This document shows, piece by piece, positions 1-8,548 of a DNA stretch of 64,000 nt. This DNA is from Lactococcus hircilactis (lineage in GTDB: Bacteria > Bacillota > Bacilli > Lactobacillales > Streptococcaceae), in NCBI RefSeq assembly GCF_009601015.1, contig NZ_WITJ01000007.1, positions 1 through 64,000 on the forward strand. The letters run 5' to 3'. The position numbers were made by a program, and so were the translations under genes. How positions within the stretch are numbered: position 1 is the first letter of the stretch; the number at the start of each line of letters is the position of its first letter. A model generated the notes under the pieces. The model did not search any database. It had not been told where the DNA came from and saw only the letters and a list, made by a program, of their open reading frames with translations.

Positions 1-2
1 TT

Positions 3-641
3 CCAATCAACTCGAAATCCGCACAAAACAGTCCGTATAATACGGCCACAAGCACTTATGGGACAGACTCAGATTTGGATACCCTCCAATCTCTGAGCGG
101 ATTATCAGATAGCACGCAGCTCAACTATCTCACAAACGATACTTATCACATGCAATACGCCAACCTTGGTGTGGTGCAAGGAGAGATTTATCTTTTGAAG
201 TTCAAGTTAGGCACGACAGTAGATACTAATAATGACGGAAGTCCAGATATAGATAGTAACTATCATCTGACCCAAGGAACTGCGCTTAAAGGAGCCAGCT
301 TTAACCTGCTTGATAGTAGTGGTGCTCTTGTCCAAAGCCTCACGACAGATGCTTATGGACAGATCCACTTTACCAATGTCGCACCGGGAACATATAGTTT
401 AGTTGAAACCAAGGCACCAGCTGGATATGAGCTTTTGAAAGCTCCGATCTCAGTGACGGTGGACATGAGTAAAAACAATGGCACGACGGTCGTCTATGCG
501 GCAGATGCGCCGATGACGGTCTTGCCATTTACAGGCGCAAATGGACCGATGGGAATCTTCTTAATCATCGCCTCAACCCTTCTTGTCGCAGCAATGGGAC
601 TCGTCATCTCTTATTATTATCGCCCAAAAAGACAAGGGTAA
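3..641 (+). CDS. 3' part of a sortase-anchored surface protein with a SpaA/Cna-B-type domain
   Basis: The frame is open from the window edge, so the real start lies upstream and only the last 212 codons are seen. Visible parts in order: an acidic Asn/Asp-rich stretch, a prealbumin-like SpaA domain (LKGASFNLLD at its start, GTYSLVETKAPAGYELL at its end), then LPFTG, about 22 hydrophobic residues and a short basic tail (RPKRQG). LPFTG plus hydrophobic segment plus basic tail is the sortase A cell-wall sorting signal. ETKAPAGY is the usual end of SpaA/Cna-B domains, which stiffen pilins and adhesins through isopeptide bonds. Whether this is a pilin or a long adhesin cannot be told without the N-terminus. 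A perfect hairpin follows the stop codon. Confidence 0.85.
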   Translation, partial: PINSKSAQNSPYNTATSTYGTDSDLDTLQSLSGLSDSTQLNYLTNDTYHMQYANLGVVQGEIYLLKFKLGTTVDTNNDGSPDIDSNYHLTQGTALKGASFNLLDSSGALVQSLTTDAYGQIHFTNVAPGTYSLVETKAPAGYELLKAPISVTVDMSKNNGTTVVYAADAPMTVLPFTGANGPMGIFLIIASTLLVAAMGLVISYYYRPKRQG

Positions 642-646
642 GTTAA

Positions 647-676
647 AAAAGTTCTGTCAGTACTGACAGAACTTTT
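647..676. terminator. Perfect 30-bp palindrome downstream of the surface protein, built on the 16-bp repeat
   Basis: The dispersed palindrome CTGTCAGTACTGACAG (654-669) sits at the centre of a perfect 30-bp inverted repeat, AAAAGTT outside on the left and AACTTTT on the right. It starts 5 bases after the stop codon and ends in T-rich sequence, so it probably works as a terminator. Confidence 0.75.
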
Positions 677-767
677 AGTTATCTTTTTAACGCCATGATT
701 CGGGTAGGAGAAGTGCTTTTTAAAATCCTGATAAGATTTAAAAACAAATTTCAAAAATTGGAACATT

Positions 768-784
768 TAGAAGCGGTTTCATTT
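768..784 (-). promoter_or_regulatory. Possible cre (CcpA) site in the promoter of the GH1 gene
   Basis: Read on the minus strand, ATGAAACCGCTTCTA fits the catabolite-responsive element consensus WTGNAANCGNWNNCW with one mismatch near its end. It touches the extended -10 region, where CcpA binding would repress. Assigned by consensus only. Confidence 0.4.
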
Positions 785-792
785 GTTATAAT
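784..792 (+). promoter_or_regulatory. Extended -10 promoter for the GH1 gene
   Basis: TGTTATAAT: a perfect TATAAT (787-792) with TGn before it. No good -35 at 17 bp. A small palindrome TAAGCGCTTA (822-831) lies between promoter and RBS and could be a LacI-type operator. Confidence 0.65.
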
Positions 793-844
793 AGAGCTAT
801 TGAATCATAAGTTTTAAAAAATAAGCGCTTAAAAAAGGAGAATT

Positions 845-2284
845 ATGGAACATCAACAATTAAAACCATTTCCCAAAGATTTCCTCTGGGGAAGTGCATC
901 AGCGGCGTATCAAATTGAGGGAGCCCCTTTTGAAGATGGGAAAAAGGCGAGCGTCTGGGACAATTTTGTCCGTATTCCTGGAAAAACATTTAAGGGAACA
1001 AATGGGGATATTGCTGTCGATCATTATCATCGCTACAAAGAAGATGTGGCGTTGATGAAAGAGATGGGATTGAAATCGTATCGTTTCTCGATTGCGTGGT
1101 CGCGTGTTTTGCCTGATGGACGTGGTCAGGTCAATGAAGCAGGTCTGAAATTTTATGAAGATTTGATTGATACGTTGCTTTTAAATGGCATTGAACCTAT
1201 TGTGACGCTCTATCATTGGGATTTGCCACAAGCCCTTCAGGATTTGTATGGAGGATGGGAATCGCGTGAGATCATTGCGGATTTTGTGAATTATGCAGCC
1301 GTGCTTTTTGATGCTTTTAGAGGAAAAGTCAAATACTGGGTTTCCTTAAATGAGCAAAATGTTTTTACTAATCAAGGGTGGGCGATTGCGACGCATCCAC
1401 CGGGAAAGAAAAATCTCAAGCTTTTTTATCAGGTCAATCATCATGCGAACTTAGTCAATGCTGCGGTGATCAATAAATTTCACGACCTTAAGATGCCAGG
1501 ACAAATCGGTCCAAGCTTTGCTTATACGCCACAATATGCACTAGATAGCGATCCAATGAATGTGCTTGCGGCAGAAAATGCAGAGGAGATGTATAGTCAT
1601 TTTTGGATGGATGTGTATCTTTATGGGGAATATCCGATTGTTGCGATGAATCGTCTGCGTGAGCAAGGGTTAGCACCAGAGTTTGAAGCAGGAGATGCGG
1701 CGTTACTCAAATCAGCACATCCAGATTTTCTTGGGGTGAATTATTATCAATCTGCAACAAACGCATGGAATCCAATTGAAGGTGGTGTTGGTGCTACAGG
1801 ATTTAACACGACAGGCAAAAAAGGAACGACGAAAGAATCGGGTGTTCCTGGACTTCATAAAAAAGTTCAAAATCCATTTGTGGATCGAACCAATTGGGAT
1901 TGGGAAATTGACCCAGAAGGATTGCGTATTGCACTGCGAAGAATCACTTCTCGGTATCGTATTCCAATCATGATTACTGAAAATGGTTTGGGAGAATATG
2001 ATCAGCTAATCGAAGGAGAAGTTCATGATGATTATCGGATTGCGTATCTTGAAAGTCATGTGAAAGCAATCAAAGAGGCCATTAGTGATGGTGCGACTGT
2101 GATTGGCTATCATACATGGAGCTATACAGATTTGCTTTCATGGCTCAACGGATATCAAAAACGTTATGGTTTTGTTTATGTCGATCAAGATGAAACCATG
2201 AAAGGGAGCTTAAAACGAATTCCTAAAGCTTCTTACTATTGGTATCAACACGTCATCAAAACGAATGCAGATGAAATTAAATGA
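845..2284 (+). CDS. GH1 family 6-phospho-beta-glucosidase / beta-glucosidase
   Basis: 479 aa, the usual GH1 length, preceded by a strong RBS (AAAGGAG). Family signatures: N-terminal FLWGSASAAYQIEGA, acid/base Glu in LNEQN (about residue 170), nucleophile Glu in ITENG (about 379), and a C-terminal WSYTDLLSWLNGY. It hydrolyses beta-glucosides, probably phosphorylated by a PTS, in the cytoplasm. There is no beta-glucoside PTS gene beside it; the next genes belong to a sucrose operon on the other strand, so its transporter is elsewhere. The stop codon runs straight into a bidirectional hairpin. Phospho- versus free-glycoside specificity is inferred from family and lactic-acid-bacterial context. 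Confidence 0.9.
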   Translation: MEHQQLKPFPKDFLWGSASAAYQIEGAPFEDGKKASVWDNFVRIPGKTFKGTNGDIAVDHYHRYKEDVALMKEMGLKSYRFSIAWSRVLPDGRGQVNEAGLKFYEDLIDTLLLNGIEPIVTLYHWDLPQALQDLYGGWESREIIADFVNYAAVLFDAFRGKVKYWVSLNEQNVFTNQGWAIATHPPGKKNLKLFYQVNHHANLVNAAVINKFHDLKMPGQIGPSFAYTPQYALDSDPMNVLAAENAEEMYSHFWMDVYLYGEYPIVAMNRLREQGLAPEFEAGDAALLKSAHPDFLGVNYYQSATNAWNPIEGGVGATGFNTTGKKGTTKESGVPGLHKKVQNPFVDRTNWDWEIDPEGLRIALRRITSRYRIPIMITENGLGEYDQLIEGEVHDDYRIAYLESHVKAIKEAISDGATVIGYHTWSYTDLLSWLNGYQKRYGFVYVDQDETMKGSLKRIPKASYYWYQHVIKTNADEIK

Positions 2285-2313
2285 CAAAAAGCACCGTGAG
2301 GTGCTTTTGTCAT
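2281..2313. terminator. Bidirectional terminator between the GH1 gene and scrK
   Basis: Stem AAAAGCACC / GGTGCTTTT around a GTGA loop, extended by ATGAC/GTCAT past a one-base bulge. It starts at the stop codon of the plus-strand gene and ends 4 bases before the stop codon of scrK on the minus strand. Confidence 0.8.
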
Positions 2314-2317
2314 TTGA

Positions 2318-3205
2318 TCAAGTGTGTTTTGGCTTATTTGGTGGGCAGATGGCTTGAGCTTGTGCGAAATTTCCGAGTGTGGCTGATCCATTTTCTGGGA
2401 CACTTGGTAAGCGAAGGTAGTCTTCAAGCGGGCAAGGCAACTCAATATAGTCGTGTAGCAATTTTTTAAAATCTTCTCGAACTAACGGAATCATCTGAGG
2501 GGCATCCATGACTCCGCCACCAAGAACAATGCATTCTGGTGCTAGAGTAAGCGTGGCGTTTAGTGCAGCTTGTGCAATATAGTAAGCTTGAATTTCCCAG
2601 ATGGGATGATCAATTGGGAGAGTTTCGCCGCGAACGCCTGTTCTTGCCATCAGACTTGGTCCAGCAGCAACACCTTCTAAGCAATCGCCGTGAAAAGGAC
2701 ATGTTCCAGCAAAATCTAAATCGTCGGGATGGCGTTTTACCAGCTGATGTCCCATTTCTGCATGACTGATTCCACCAATGAAATGTCCATCTTGGATTGC
2801 GCCTCCTCCAATCCCAGTACCAATCGTGAAATAAACGAGGTTTTGAATTCCAGTATCCATCATTTCACCATAAGCAGATGCGTTTACATCGGTTGTAAGC
2901 GAGATTGGGATGTGGAGTGCTGATTTTAGCTGCCCTAACAGATCAATCTGCGCCCATCCTTTTTTTGGTGTTGAAGTGATGAAGCCATAAGTTTCGTGTT
3001 CGATATTGAGATCAAGGGGGCCAAATGATCCGATTCCAATCGCAGAAACAGGGTGTGCTGTAAAATAGTCAATGGTTGCAGCGAGGGTTTCTTTGGGGCT
3101 TGTGGTTGGGATTTTTATTTGGTGGATGAGATTATAGTGTTGGTCAGCGATTGCTAGGACAAATTTTGTTCCGCCAGCTTCGATGGAGCCATAATATTTG
3201 TTCAA
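2318..3205 (-). CDS. scrK: ROK-family fructokinase of the sucrose operon
   Basis: 295 aa ROK kinase. It has the N-terminal phosphate loop GSIEAGGTKFVLA, TIGTGIGGG, and the ROK zinc cluster region GTCPFHGDCLEG. It phosphorylates the fructose released when ScrB cleaves sucrose-6-phosphate. The start is a TTG with AAAGGA 7 nt upstream; no in-frame ATG fits. It lies 12 bp after scrA on the same strand, so the two are cotranscribed. The perfect 10-mer AAAACGTTTT overlaps the start region and resembles a LacI-type half operator, but may be chance. Confidence 0.9.
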   Translation of the reverse strand: MNKYYGSIEAGGTKFVLAIADQHYNLIHQIKIPTTSPKETLAATIDYFTAHPVSAIGIGSFGPLDLNIEHETYGFITSTPKKGWAQIDLLGQLKSALHIPISLTTDVNASAYGEMMDTGIQNLVYFTIGTGIGGGAIQDGHFIGGISHAEMGHQLVKRHPDDLDFAGTCPFHGDCLEGVAAGPSLMARTGVRGETLPIDHPIWEIQAYYIAQAALNATLTLAPECIVLGGGVMDAPQMIPLVREDFKKLLHDYIELPCPLEDYLRLPSVPENGSATLGNFAQAQAICPPNKPKHT

Positions 3206-3217
3206 AACGTTTTCCTT

Positions 3218-5164
3218 TTAATTTAATGAGAGAATTTTTTGTCCGACTTTTACGGATGGTGTTTCATTTATAGGTAAAATTGCTTTATAATTTGTTGAAT
3301 TAGTAATGATCATCATCAGTGTATCATCGAGTCCAGCAGCTTTGATGGCGCTGCGATCAAAAGTACCAAGTAAATCGCCTGCTTTTACGTGCTGTCCGAC
3401 GCTCACGTTTTGTGTGAAGCCTTTACCGTTCATAGAAACTGTATCAATACCAATGTGTAAAAGTAGCTCAGCACCTTGGGTGGATCTAAGTCCGTAAGCG
3501 TGTCCTGTTTCATAAGCAATGAGGATTTCTCCATCGCAAGGGGCAAATAATTGGTCGGTTGAGGGGGTGATTGCGATTCCTTTTCCCATGACTTCTTTTG
3601 AAAAGACGGGATCTTTTACTGTAGAAAGTGGGAGTGCTTCTCCATTTGTTGGTGTCAAAAGAATTTCGTTTTGCTCTTTTTTGTTGGGAGTATTTTCAGA
3701 TTCTTTTTCAGGAGTGGTTGTTTGTTTAGGTTCAGGTGCGTGTGTTTTTTCTTTTTTGCGCCCGTAAAATGTCGTAACAACAAATGCTAAGATGAAACTA
3801 ATCAAAATGGCTACGATAAATTGGAGGTTATAGCCTGCTTTGATCGAGATGAATCCAATCAAACCAGCAGATCCGAGACTTACGGCGAGGACGTGGAAAA
3901 TTCCCATGAATAATGAACCGATTGCAGAGGCGCCGAGTGCGATGAAGAATGGATATTTGAGTTTGAGGTTGATACCGAATAGCGCAGGTTCAGTGATTCC
4001 AAGGACTGCAGAAACACCAGCTGGAGCTGCGAGAGCTTTTGTTTTAACGTTTTTTGTGATAAAGAAAATGGCAAACGTTGCGCCTGCTTGTGCCATGTTT
4101 GCACAGGCAGCAACGGGGAAGATGAAATCTCCGCCAACTCCAGCGTGTTGATAATTCGTAATCAGCATGGTTTCAATGGCGGGAAAACTTTGATGTAATC
4201 CGGTCACAACAATTGCAGAGTAAAAGGCTCCAAAGATCAGCATGCCAGCGGCACCTAATGTATTGTAGAGTCCGACTAATCCATCGGTTAATCCATTTGA
4301 GACAAAGCGCAGTGCAGGACCTACGATTGTGAATGTCAAAAATCCTGTGATAATCACTGAAAGAAGGGGAGTAAAGGTGAAATCAACAGCATCATTAAGA
4401 TGTTTGTGGAAGAATTTTTCCAATTTTGCTAAAATAAAGGCAACACCAATGACAGGGAGGACTTGTCCTTGATAACCTGCTTGTGCGACATTAAATCCAA
4501 AGACATCCCAATAAGTCATGGTATGATTGGTGATTGCAGCGGCAACGCCGTAACCGTTGACAAGGGCAGGCATGACCATGATCATCCCAAGGACAGCACC
4601 GAGATATGGATTTCCTCCAAAGCGTTTTGTTGCAGAAAAACCAATCAAAATTGGCATGAAGGTAAATGGAGCTGCACTCATCGTGTTGACGATATCTGCA
4701 AAGCCTTTCCATGCTGGAAACATTTCAACGACAGATTTTGCTGCGAAAAGGTGTTCTGCGGTCAGGGCATTGTTGAGTGCCATCAATAGTCCACCTGCAA
4801 CAAGTGCTGGAATCAATGGAACAAAGATATCAGAGAGCAATTTAACGAGTGCCATCAGTGGGTTTTGTTTTTTCTGGTGCGCGGCAATCTCTTTGAGATC
4901 AGCAGTAGAGGCTTCACTGATTCCAGTCAATTTGACAAATTCGTCATAGACAGTATTGACATCGCCAGGACCGACGATAATTTGGTATTGACCCGCAGCT
5001 TCAAACGTCCCTTTAAGATCTGGATCATTATCAAGTGCGTCTTGATTGATGGCTTCAGAGTCTTTTAAGACGAGGCGCAAACGGGTTGCGCAGTGAGCAG
5101 CTGCTTGGATGTTATCCGCTCCAACTGCAGTAATAATGCGTTCTGCAACTTCTTTATGATTCAT
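3218..5164 (-). CDS. scrA: Sucrose-type PTS permease EIIBCA
   Basis: 648 aa with three PTS domains in order. EIIB (about 1-90) has the phospho-cysteine in [16 protein letters not shown] (about 105-470) is a membrane domain of about ten hydrophobic segments. After a Lys/Glu/Pro-rich linker, EIIA (about 515-648) carries LFAPCDGEI and the phospho-histidine in [10 protein letters not shown]. It imports and phosphorylates a disaccharide. Sucrose is inferred from adjacent fructokinase, sucrose-6-phosphate hydrolase and LacI regulator; the EIIBC also resembles trehalose permeases. The ATG start has a good RBS (TAGGAG). The minus-strand promoter upstream overlaps an operator. Confidence 0.9.
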   Translation of the reverse strand: MNHKEVAERIITAVGADNIQAAAHCATRLRLVLKDSEAINQDALDNDPDLKGTFEAAGQYQIIVGPGDVNTVYDEFVKLTGISEASTADLKEIAAHQKKQNPLMALVKLLSDIFVPLIPALVAGGLLMALNNALTAEHLFAAKSVVEMFPAWKGFADIVNTMSAAPFTFMPILIGFSATKRFGGNPYLGAVLGMIMVMPALVNGYGVAAAITNHTMTYWDVFGFNVAQAGYQGQVLPVIGVAFILAKLEKFFHKHLNDAVDFTFTPLLSVIITGFLTFTIVGPALRFVSNGLTDGLVGLYNTLGAAGMLIFGAFYSAIVVTGLHQSFPAIETMLITNYQHAGVGGDFIFPVAACANMAQAGATFAIFFITKNVKTKALAAPAGVSAVLGITEPALFGINLKLKYPFFIALGASAIGSLFMGIFHVLAVSLGSAGLIGFISIKAGYNLQFIVAILISFILAFVVTTFYGRKKEKTHAPEPKQTTTPEKESENTPNKKEQNEILLTPTNGEALPLSTVKDPVFSKEVMGKGIAITPSTDQLFAPCDGEILIAYETGHAYGLRSTQGAELLLHIGIDTVSMNGKGFTQNVSVGQHVKAGDLLGTFDRSAIKAAGLDDTLMMIITNSTNYKAILPINETPSVKVGQKILSLN

Positions 5165-5208
5165 ATTCGTTTTCTCCTAAACGTAAAAATGGATTCGCTT
5201 ACAAAAAC

Positions 5209-5250
5209 ATTTTATCATTTTTTAAAAATATGTCAAGCGTTTATCATAAA
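5209..5250 (-). promoter_or_regulatory. scrA promoter with LacI-type operator
   Basis: On the minus strand TTGACA (5236-5231) is followed after 16 bp by TAAAAT (5214-5209). The operator core CGTTTATCATAAA (plus-strand 5238-5250) abuts the -35 box, where a bound repressor would block polymerase. Confidence 0.75.
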
Positions 5251-5283
5251 AAAATTAATTATTTTTTTATTCAGCTGTATATA

Positions 5284-5315
5284 TTGATTTTTTTGTGAAA
5301 AACGTTTATCATAAA
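5284..5315 (+). promoter_or_regulatory. scrB promoter with second copy of the operator
   Basis: TTGATT (5284-5289), 17-bp spacer, TATCAT (5307-5312). The same 13-mer CGTTTATCATAAA (5303-5315) covers the -10 box. The two operator copies are exact direct repeats with starts 65 bp apart, suited to joint repression of both arms by the ScrR protein encoded downstream. Confidence 0.75.
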
Positions 5316-5347
5316 GTTGTGAAATAAAAAGATAAGGAACTAAAAAC

Positions 5348-6760
5348 ATGACATGGACGACTGCTGAACGTTACCGTTCTTATAAGAGTTACTCAGAGGA
5401 TGAAAAAACAAAACTACGTGCATTGGCTAAAAAATCACCTTGGCGTTCCACGTTTCATATTGAACCAGAAACAGGGCTTTTAAATGATCCCAATGGGTTT
5501 TCTTTCTTTAATGGGAAATGGCATTTGTTTTATCAGCACTTTCCATTTGGCGCTGTTCATGGATTGAAATCTTGGGTTCATTTGACTTCAAGTGATTTGG
5601 TTCATTTTGAAGCTTCTGGTTTGGTGATTTATCCAGATACGCGTTTTGATAATGCTGGAGCGTATTCTGGAAGCGCTTTGCCAATGGGCGATACGTTGTT
5701 TTTGATGTACACAGGAAATCATCGTGATGAGCATTGGGTAAGAATTCCTTATCAGTTGGGCGCGGTAGTCGATCAAAAAAATCAAGTGACAAAATGTCCT
5801 GAACCATTGATTTATCCAGATTTTTCACAGACGACAGATCATTTTAGAGATCCACAACTTTTTAGAGTTCAAAATCAAGTGTTTCTGCTTATCGGTGCTC
5901 AGACAGTTGATAAAGAAGGAAAAATCAAAGTTTATCGTGCTGAAAATGACGCATTAACGGCGTGGGAAGATTTAGGTTTTTTGAATTTTTCAGATGAAAA
6001 AATGGGATATATGATTGAATGTCCTAATCTTGTTTTTGTGGATGGCAGATCTGTTTTGATTTTTTGTCCTCAAGGACTGTCACAAGCGGTTTGTGAGTAT
6101 AAAAATATCTATCCGAATCTTTTTGTCATTGCTGACGAATTTTCTGTCAGTACTGACAACCGTTTGATAGGAGCAGGGCCATTGCAAAATCTTGATGATG
6201 GGTTTGATTGTTATGCGACACAGGCATTTAATGCACCAGATGGCAGTGCTTATGCGATTTCATGGCTTGGATTGCCTGATACGGCGTATGAAACAGATCG
6301 GTTTGGAGTGCAGGGCGCGTTGTCAATGGTGAAAAAATTATCTGTCAAAGATGGGAAATTGTACCAAACGCCAGTAGAAGCGATGAAAAAGCTTCGGTAC
6401 AACGAACGAAAAATACAGCTGAGCGATGAAGGGATAAAGACGGACAATGTTTTTGAACTTGAATTTAAGCTTGAAAAAGGGACATCACAAACGCTGTCAG
6501 TACTGACAGATGAAAAAAATGATGCTGCGCTACGCCTTCAAATTGATTCAACACAGCTTGTTTTGACAAGAAATTATGAAAAACGCGTGTCACATGTTAA
6601 AATAGAGAAAATGAATATTTTTATTGATAAATCAATTTTTGAAATATTTATTAATGACGGAGAAAAAGTGTTGTCGGGACGTGTGTTTCCGAATGAAAAT
6701 CAGCATTTGATTAAGAGTGAACATCCGTTGACTATAAAAATGTGGGAGCTTAAAAAGTGA
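5348..6760 (+). CDS. scrB: Sucrose-6-phosphate hydrolase (GH32)
   Basis: 470 aa. GH32 signatures: nucleophile Asp in GLLNDPNGF, FRDPQLF, and acid/base Glu in MIECPN; a beta-sandwich C-terminal domain follows. It splits sucrose-6-phosphate to glucose-6-phosphate and fructose. AAGGA lies 12 nt before the ATG. The 3' end overlaps scrR by 4 bases (GTGA), showing translational coupling. Two copies of the dispersed palindrome lie inside the gene: at 6145 read as VSTD and at 6494 as LSVLTD, both in predicted surface-type segments of the second half of the protein. Confidence 0.93.
   Translation: MTWTTAERYRSYKSYSEDEKTKLRALAKKSPWRSTFHIEPETGLLNDPNGFSFFNGKWHLFYQHFPFGAVHGLKSWVHLTSSDLVHFEASGLVIYPDTRFDNAGAYSGSALPMGDTLFLMYTGNHRDEHWVRIPYQLGAVVDQKNQVTKCPEPLIYPDFSQTTDHFRDPQLFRVQNQVFLLIGAQTVDKEGKIKVYRAENDALTAWEDLGFLNFSDEKMGYMIECPNLVFVDGRSVLIFCPQGLSQAVCEYKNIYPNLFVIADEFSVSTDNRLIGAGPLQNLDDGFDCYATQAFNAPDGSAYAISWLGLPDTAYETDRFGVQGALSMVKKLSVKDGKLYQTPVEAMKKLRYNERKIQLSDEGIKTDNVFELEFKLEKGTSQTLSVLTDEKNDAALRLQIDSTQLVLTRNYEKRVSHVKIEKMNIFIDKSIFEIFINDGEKVLSGRVFPNENQHLIKSEHPLTIKMWELKK
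6145..6158. repeat. Palindrome TGTCAGTACTGACA inside scrB
   Basis: Exact copy of the dispersed 14-bp palindrome, read in frame as V-S-T-D. Confidence 0.9.
6494..6509. repeat. Palindrome CTGTCAGTACTGACAG inside scrB
   Basis: Exact 16-bp copy, read in frame as L-S-V-L-T-D. Confidence 0.9.
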
Positions 6761-7710
6761 TCAAACTTGAAGACGTCGCAAAAAAAGCGGGCGTGAGTGT
6801 GACAACCGCTTCGCGTGTTATCAATCGCAAAGGATATTTGAGTGAGAAAACCATTGCAAAAGTGGAAGGCGCGATGCGCGATTTGCATTATTCTCCAAAC
6901 GCTGCTGCACGTTCTTTACAAGGAAAATCTCTGAAACTTATTGGTTTAGTTTTTCCCACCATTAAAAATATTTTTTATGCTGAATTAATCGAAAAAATTG
7001 AGCAAAGTCTCTTTAAAAAAGGTTACAAAGCCATGCTTGCAACGACGGAACACGAGGAAGAAAAAGAGCGTGAATATCTTGCTTTATTGCTGTCTAATCA
7101 AGTGGATGGGATTATTTATGGAAGTCATAATCTGACGACGGATGATTATACAGCGATTGAAGCGCCGATTGTTGCTTTTGACCGACTGCTCACGGCTGAT
7201 ACAACGGTTGTCAGCTCTGACAACTTACAGGGCGGTAAGCTTGCAACACAGACATTGATCAAATTAGGCTGTCAAAACATTGCAATTTTTACAGGAAATG
7301 ACAATACAAATTCGCCCACTCGTTTGCGAAGAGAAGGCTATCTGTCAGTACTGACAGAACTCAAACTCAATGCGCACGTCATCAAAATTCCATCAGAACT
7401 AAGTGTTTTGCGAAAACAAGCTGAAATTCAAAAAGTGTTGTCAGAAAATGATTTTGATGGTGTTTTTTGTACGGATGATTTGACGGCACTTTTAGTGAAA
7501 CAGCGCGCTCAAAAAATGAATCAAAATCTTCACGTTGTTGGATTTGATGGGACAGAATACGTGGAAAATTATCATCCAGATTTGACGACAATCAAGCAAC
7601 CGATTTCTGATTTAGCAGAACTTTTGGTAGATTTATTAATTCGAAAAATCAAAGGTGAAAGCGTTGACAAAAGCTATCAACTTCCTGTAAAATTACATTA
7701 TGGAGAGTAA
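6757..7710 (+). CDS. scrR: LacI-family sucrose operon repressor
   Basis: 317 aa. An N-terminal LacI helix-turn-helix and hinge (IKLEDVAKKAGVSVTTASRVIN, SPNAAARSLQGK) is followed by a periplasmic-binding-protein-like effector domain. GTG start overlapping the scrB stop codon. It is expected to bind the two CGTTTATCATAAA operators upstream of scrA and scrB and to release on sucrose-6-phosphate or a related sugar phosphate. A copy of the 16-bp palindrome at 7342 encodes LSVLTE in the effector domain. Confidence 0.9.
   Translation: MIKLEDVAKKAGVSVTTASRVINRKGYLSEKTIAKVEGAMRDLHYSPNAAARSLQGKSLKLIGLVFPTIKNIFYAELIEKIEQSLFKKGYKAMLATTEHEEEKEREYLALLLSNQVDGIIYGSHNLTTDDYTAIEAPIVAFDRLLTADTTVVSSDNLQGGKLATQTLIKLGCQNIAIFTGNDNTNSPTRLRREGYLSVLTELKLNAHVIKIPSELSVLRKQAEIQKVLSENDFDGVFCTDDLTALLVKQRAQKMNQNLHVVGFDGTEYVENYHPDLTTIKQPISDLAELLVDLLIRKIKGESVDKSYQLPVKLHYGE
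7342..7357. repeat. Palindrome CTGTCAGTACTGACAG inside scrR
   Basis: Exact 16-bp copy, read as L-S-V-L-T-E. Confidence 0.9.
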
Positions 7711-7739
7711 AATCATGCTCATGCCAAAGGAGGAAAGCC

Positions 7740-7904
7740 ATGCCAGTCGTTACCCCTGCTCCAAAACCTAACGGAGAAATTTTTCAAGAAATTTCACAAC
7801 TGCAAAATAAACTCCACCGAGAAGATACCAAAACTTGGGTCGATGTCAATAAGGAATATAAAAAACTAAAAGAAAAGAAACCCAAAACCAAACAATTGCA
7901 CTAA
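7740..7904 (+). CDS. Small hypothetical protein, 54 aa
   Basis: Starts at an ATG with a very strong RBS (AAAGGAGGAAAGCC). The product begins MPVVTPAPKPNGEIFQEISQ, has an amphipathic Gln/Leu/Lys segment likely to form a helix or short coiled coil, and ends in a basic tail (KKLKEKKPKTKQLH). No membrane segment or cysteine. It lies 29 bp after scrR and before a terminator, so it may be the last gene of the scr operon. I do not recognise the family. Confidence 0.65.
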   Translation: MPVVTPAPKPNGEIFQEISQLQNKLHREDTKTWVDVNKEYKKLKEKKPKTKQLH

Positions 7905-7962
7905 GGTTTCTTGAATTTTAAAACAGTAAAAACTGCTGTATCCAAAAGCGTTGATACACCAT

Positions 7963-8001
7963 AAAAAGCACCTGTCAGCAGAGATGTGGAGGCGCTTTTT
8001 T
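7963..8001 (+). terminator. Terminator after the scr operon
   Basis: AAAAAGC…CCT on the left pairs with AGG…GCTTTTT on the right, followed by more T. A smaller hairpin (TGTATC…GATACA) precedes it. Confidence 0.6.
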
Positions 8002-8006
8002 ATTTG

Positions 8007-8015
8007 TGCTATAAT
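8007..8015 (+). promoter_or_regulatory. Extended -10 promoter for dut
   Basis: TGCTATAAT, perfect extended -10, 36 bp before the dut start codon. Confidence 0.65.
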
Positions 8016-8051
8016 GTAAAGAGTTAATTTAAAAAATGGAGACGAGAAAAG

Positions 8052-8504
8052 ATGAAAACACGTGGTTTTGAGGTGGTGTCAAGTTATGAAAATGCTGGGA
8101 TAAATTTGCCTGTGCGCTCAACGGAGCATTCGGCGGGCTATGATATTGAGGCAGCAGAAACGGTGACTTTGGCGCCGGGAGAGATTAAGTTGATTCCGAC
8201 GGGATTGAAAGCTTATATGCAAGCTTTTGAAGTGCTGTATATGTATAGCCGCTCGAGTAATCCTCGGAAAAAAGGGCTGGTTTTAATCAATTCTGTTGGT
8301 GTGATTGATAAGGATTATTACAATAATCCTGAAAATGAAGGGCATATGTATATGCAGATGAGAAATATCACAGATCATGATGTGCTGGTGGAAAAAGGGG
8401 AACGTGTTGTTCAGGGCGTTTTCATGCCATTTTTAGTTGCTGATGGAGATGAAAACACAAATAAAGAACGCCGAACAGGCGGTTTTGGCTCGACAGGGCA
8501 ATAA
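8052..8504 (+). CDS. dut: dUTP diphosphatase
   Basis: 150 aa, normal for a trimeric dUTPase. Conserved motifs: HSAGYDIEAAE (motif 1), MYSRSS (motif 2), INSVGVIDKDYY (motif 3), ERVVQGVFMP (motif 4), and the C-terminal RTGGFGSTGQ (motif 5) that closes over the active site. Hydrolyses dUTP to dUMP, keeping uracil out of DNA and feeding dTMP synthesis. RBS-like GGAGACGAG upstream. It has its own promoter and ends in a symmetrical hairpin. Confidence 0.95.
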   Translation: MKTRGFEVVSSYENAGINLPVRSTEHSAGYDIEAAETVTLAPGEIKLIPTGLKAYMQAFEVLYMYSRSSNPRKKGLVLINSVGVIDKDYYNNPENEGHMYMQMRNITDHDVLVEKGERVVQGVFMPFLVADGDENTNKERRTGGFGSTGQ

Positions 8505-8527
8505 GACAAACCTTTGTTTTGTCTTAT
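8501..8527. terminator. Hairpin at the dut stop codon, overlapping the next promoter
   Basis: Perfect 10-bp stem ATAAGACAAA / TTTGTCTTAT with a 7-nt loop. It begins at the dut stop codon and contains the -35 element (8514-8519) of the next gene, so dut transcription and the next promoter may interfere. Confidence 0.5.
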
Positions 8528-8542
8528 GGGCTGTGATATAAT
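8514..8542 (+). promoter_or_regulatory. Promoter giving a probably leaderless mRNA
   Basis: TTGTTT, 17-bp spacer, TATAAT (8537-8542) with TGA before it. The ATG of the next gene begins 6 nt after the -10 box, so transcription would start at the start codon. Confidence 0.7.
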
Positions 8543-8548
8543 GAGAGT

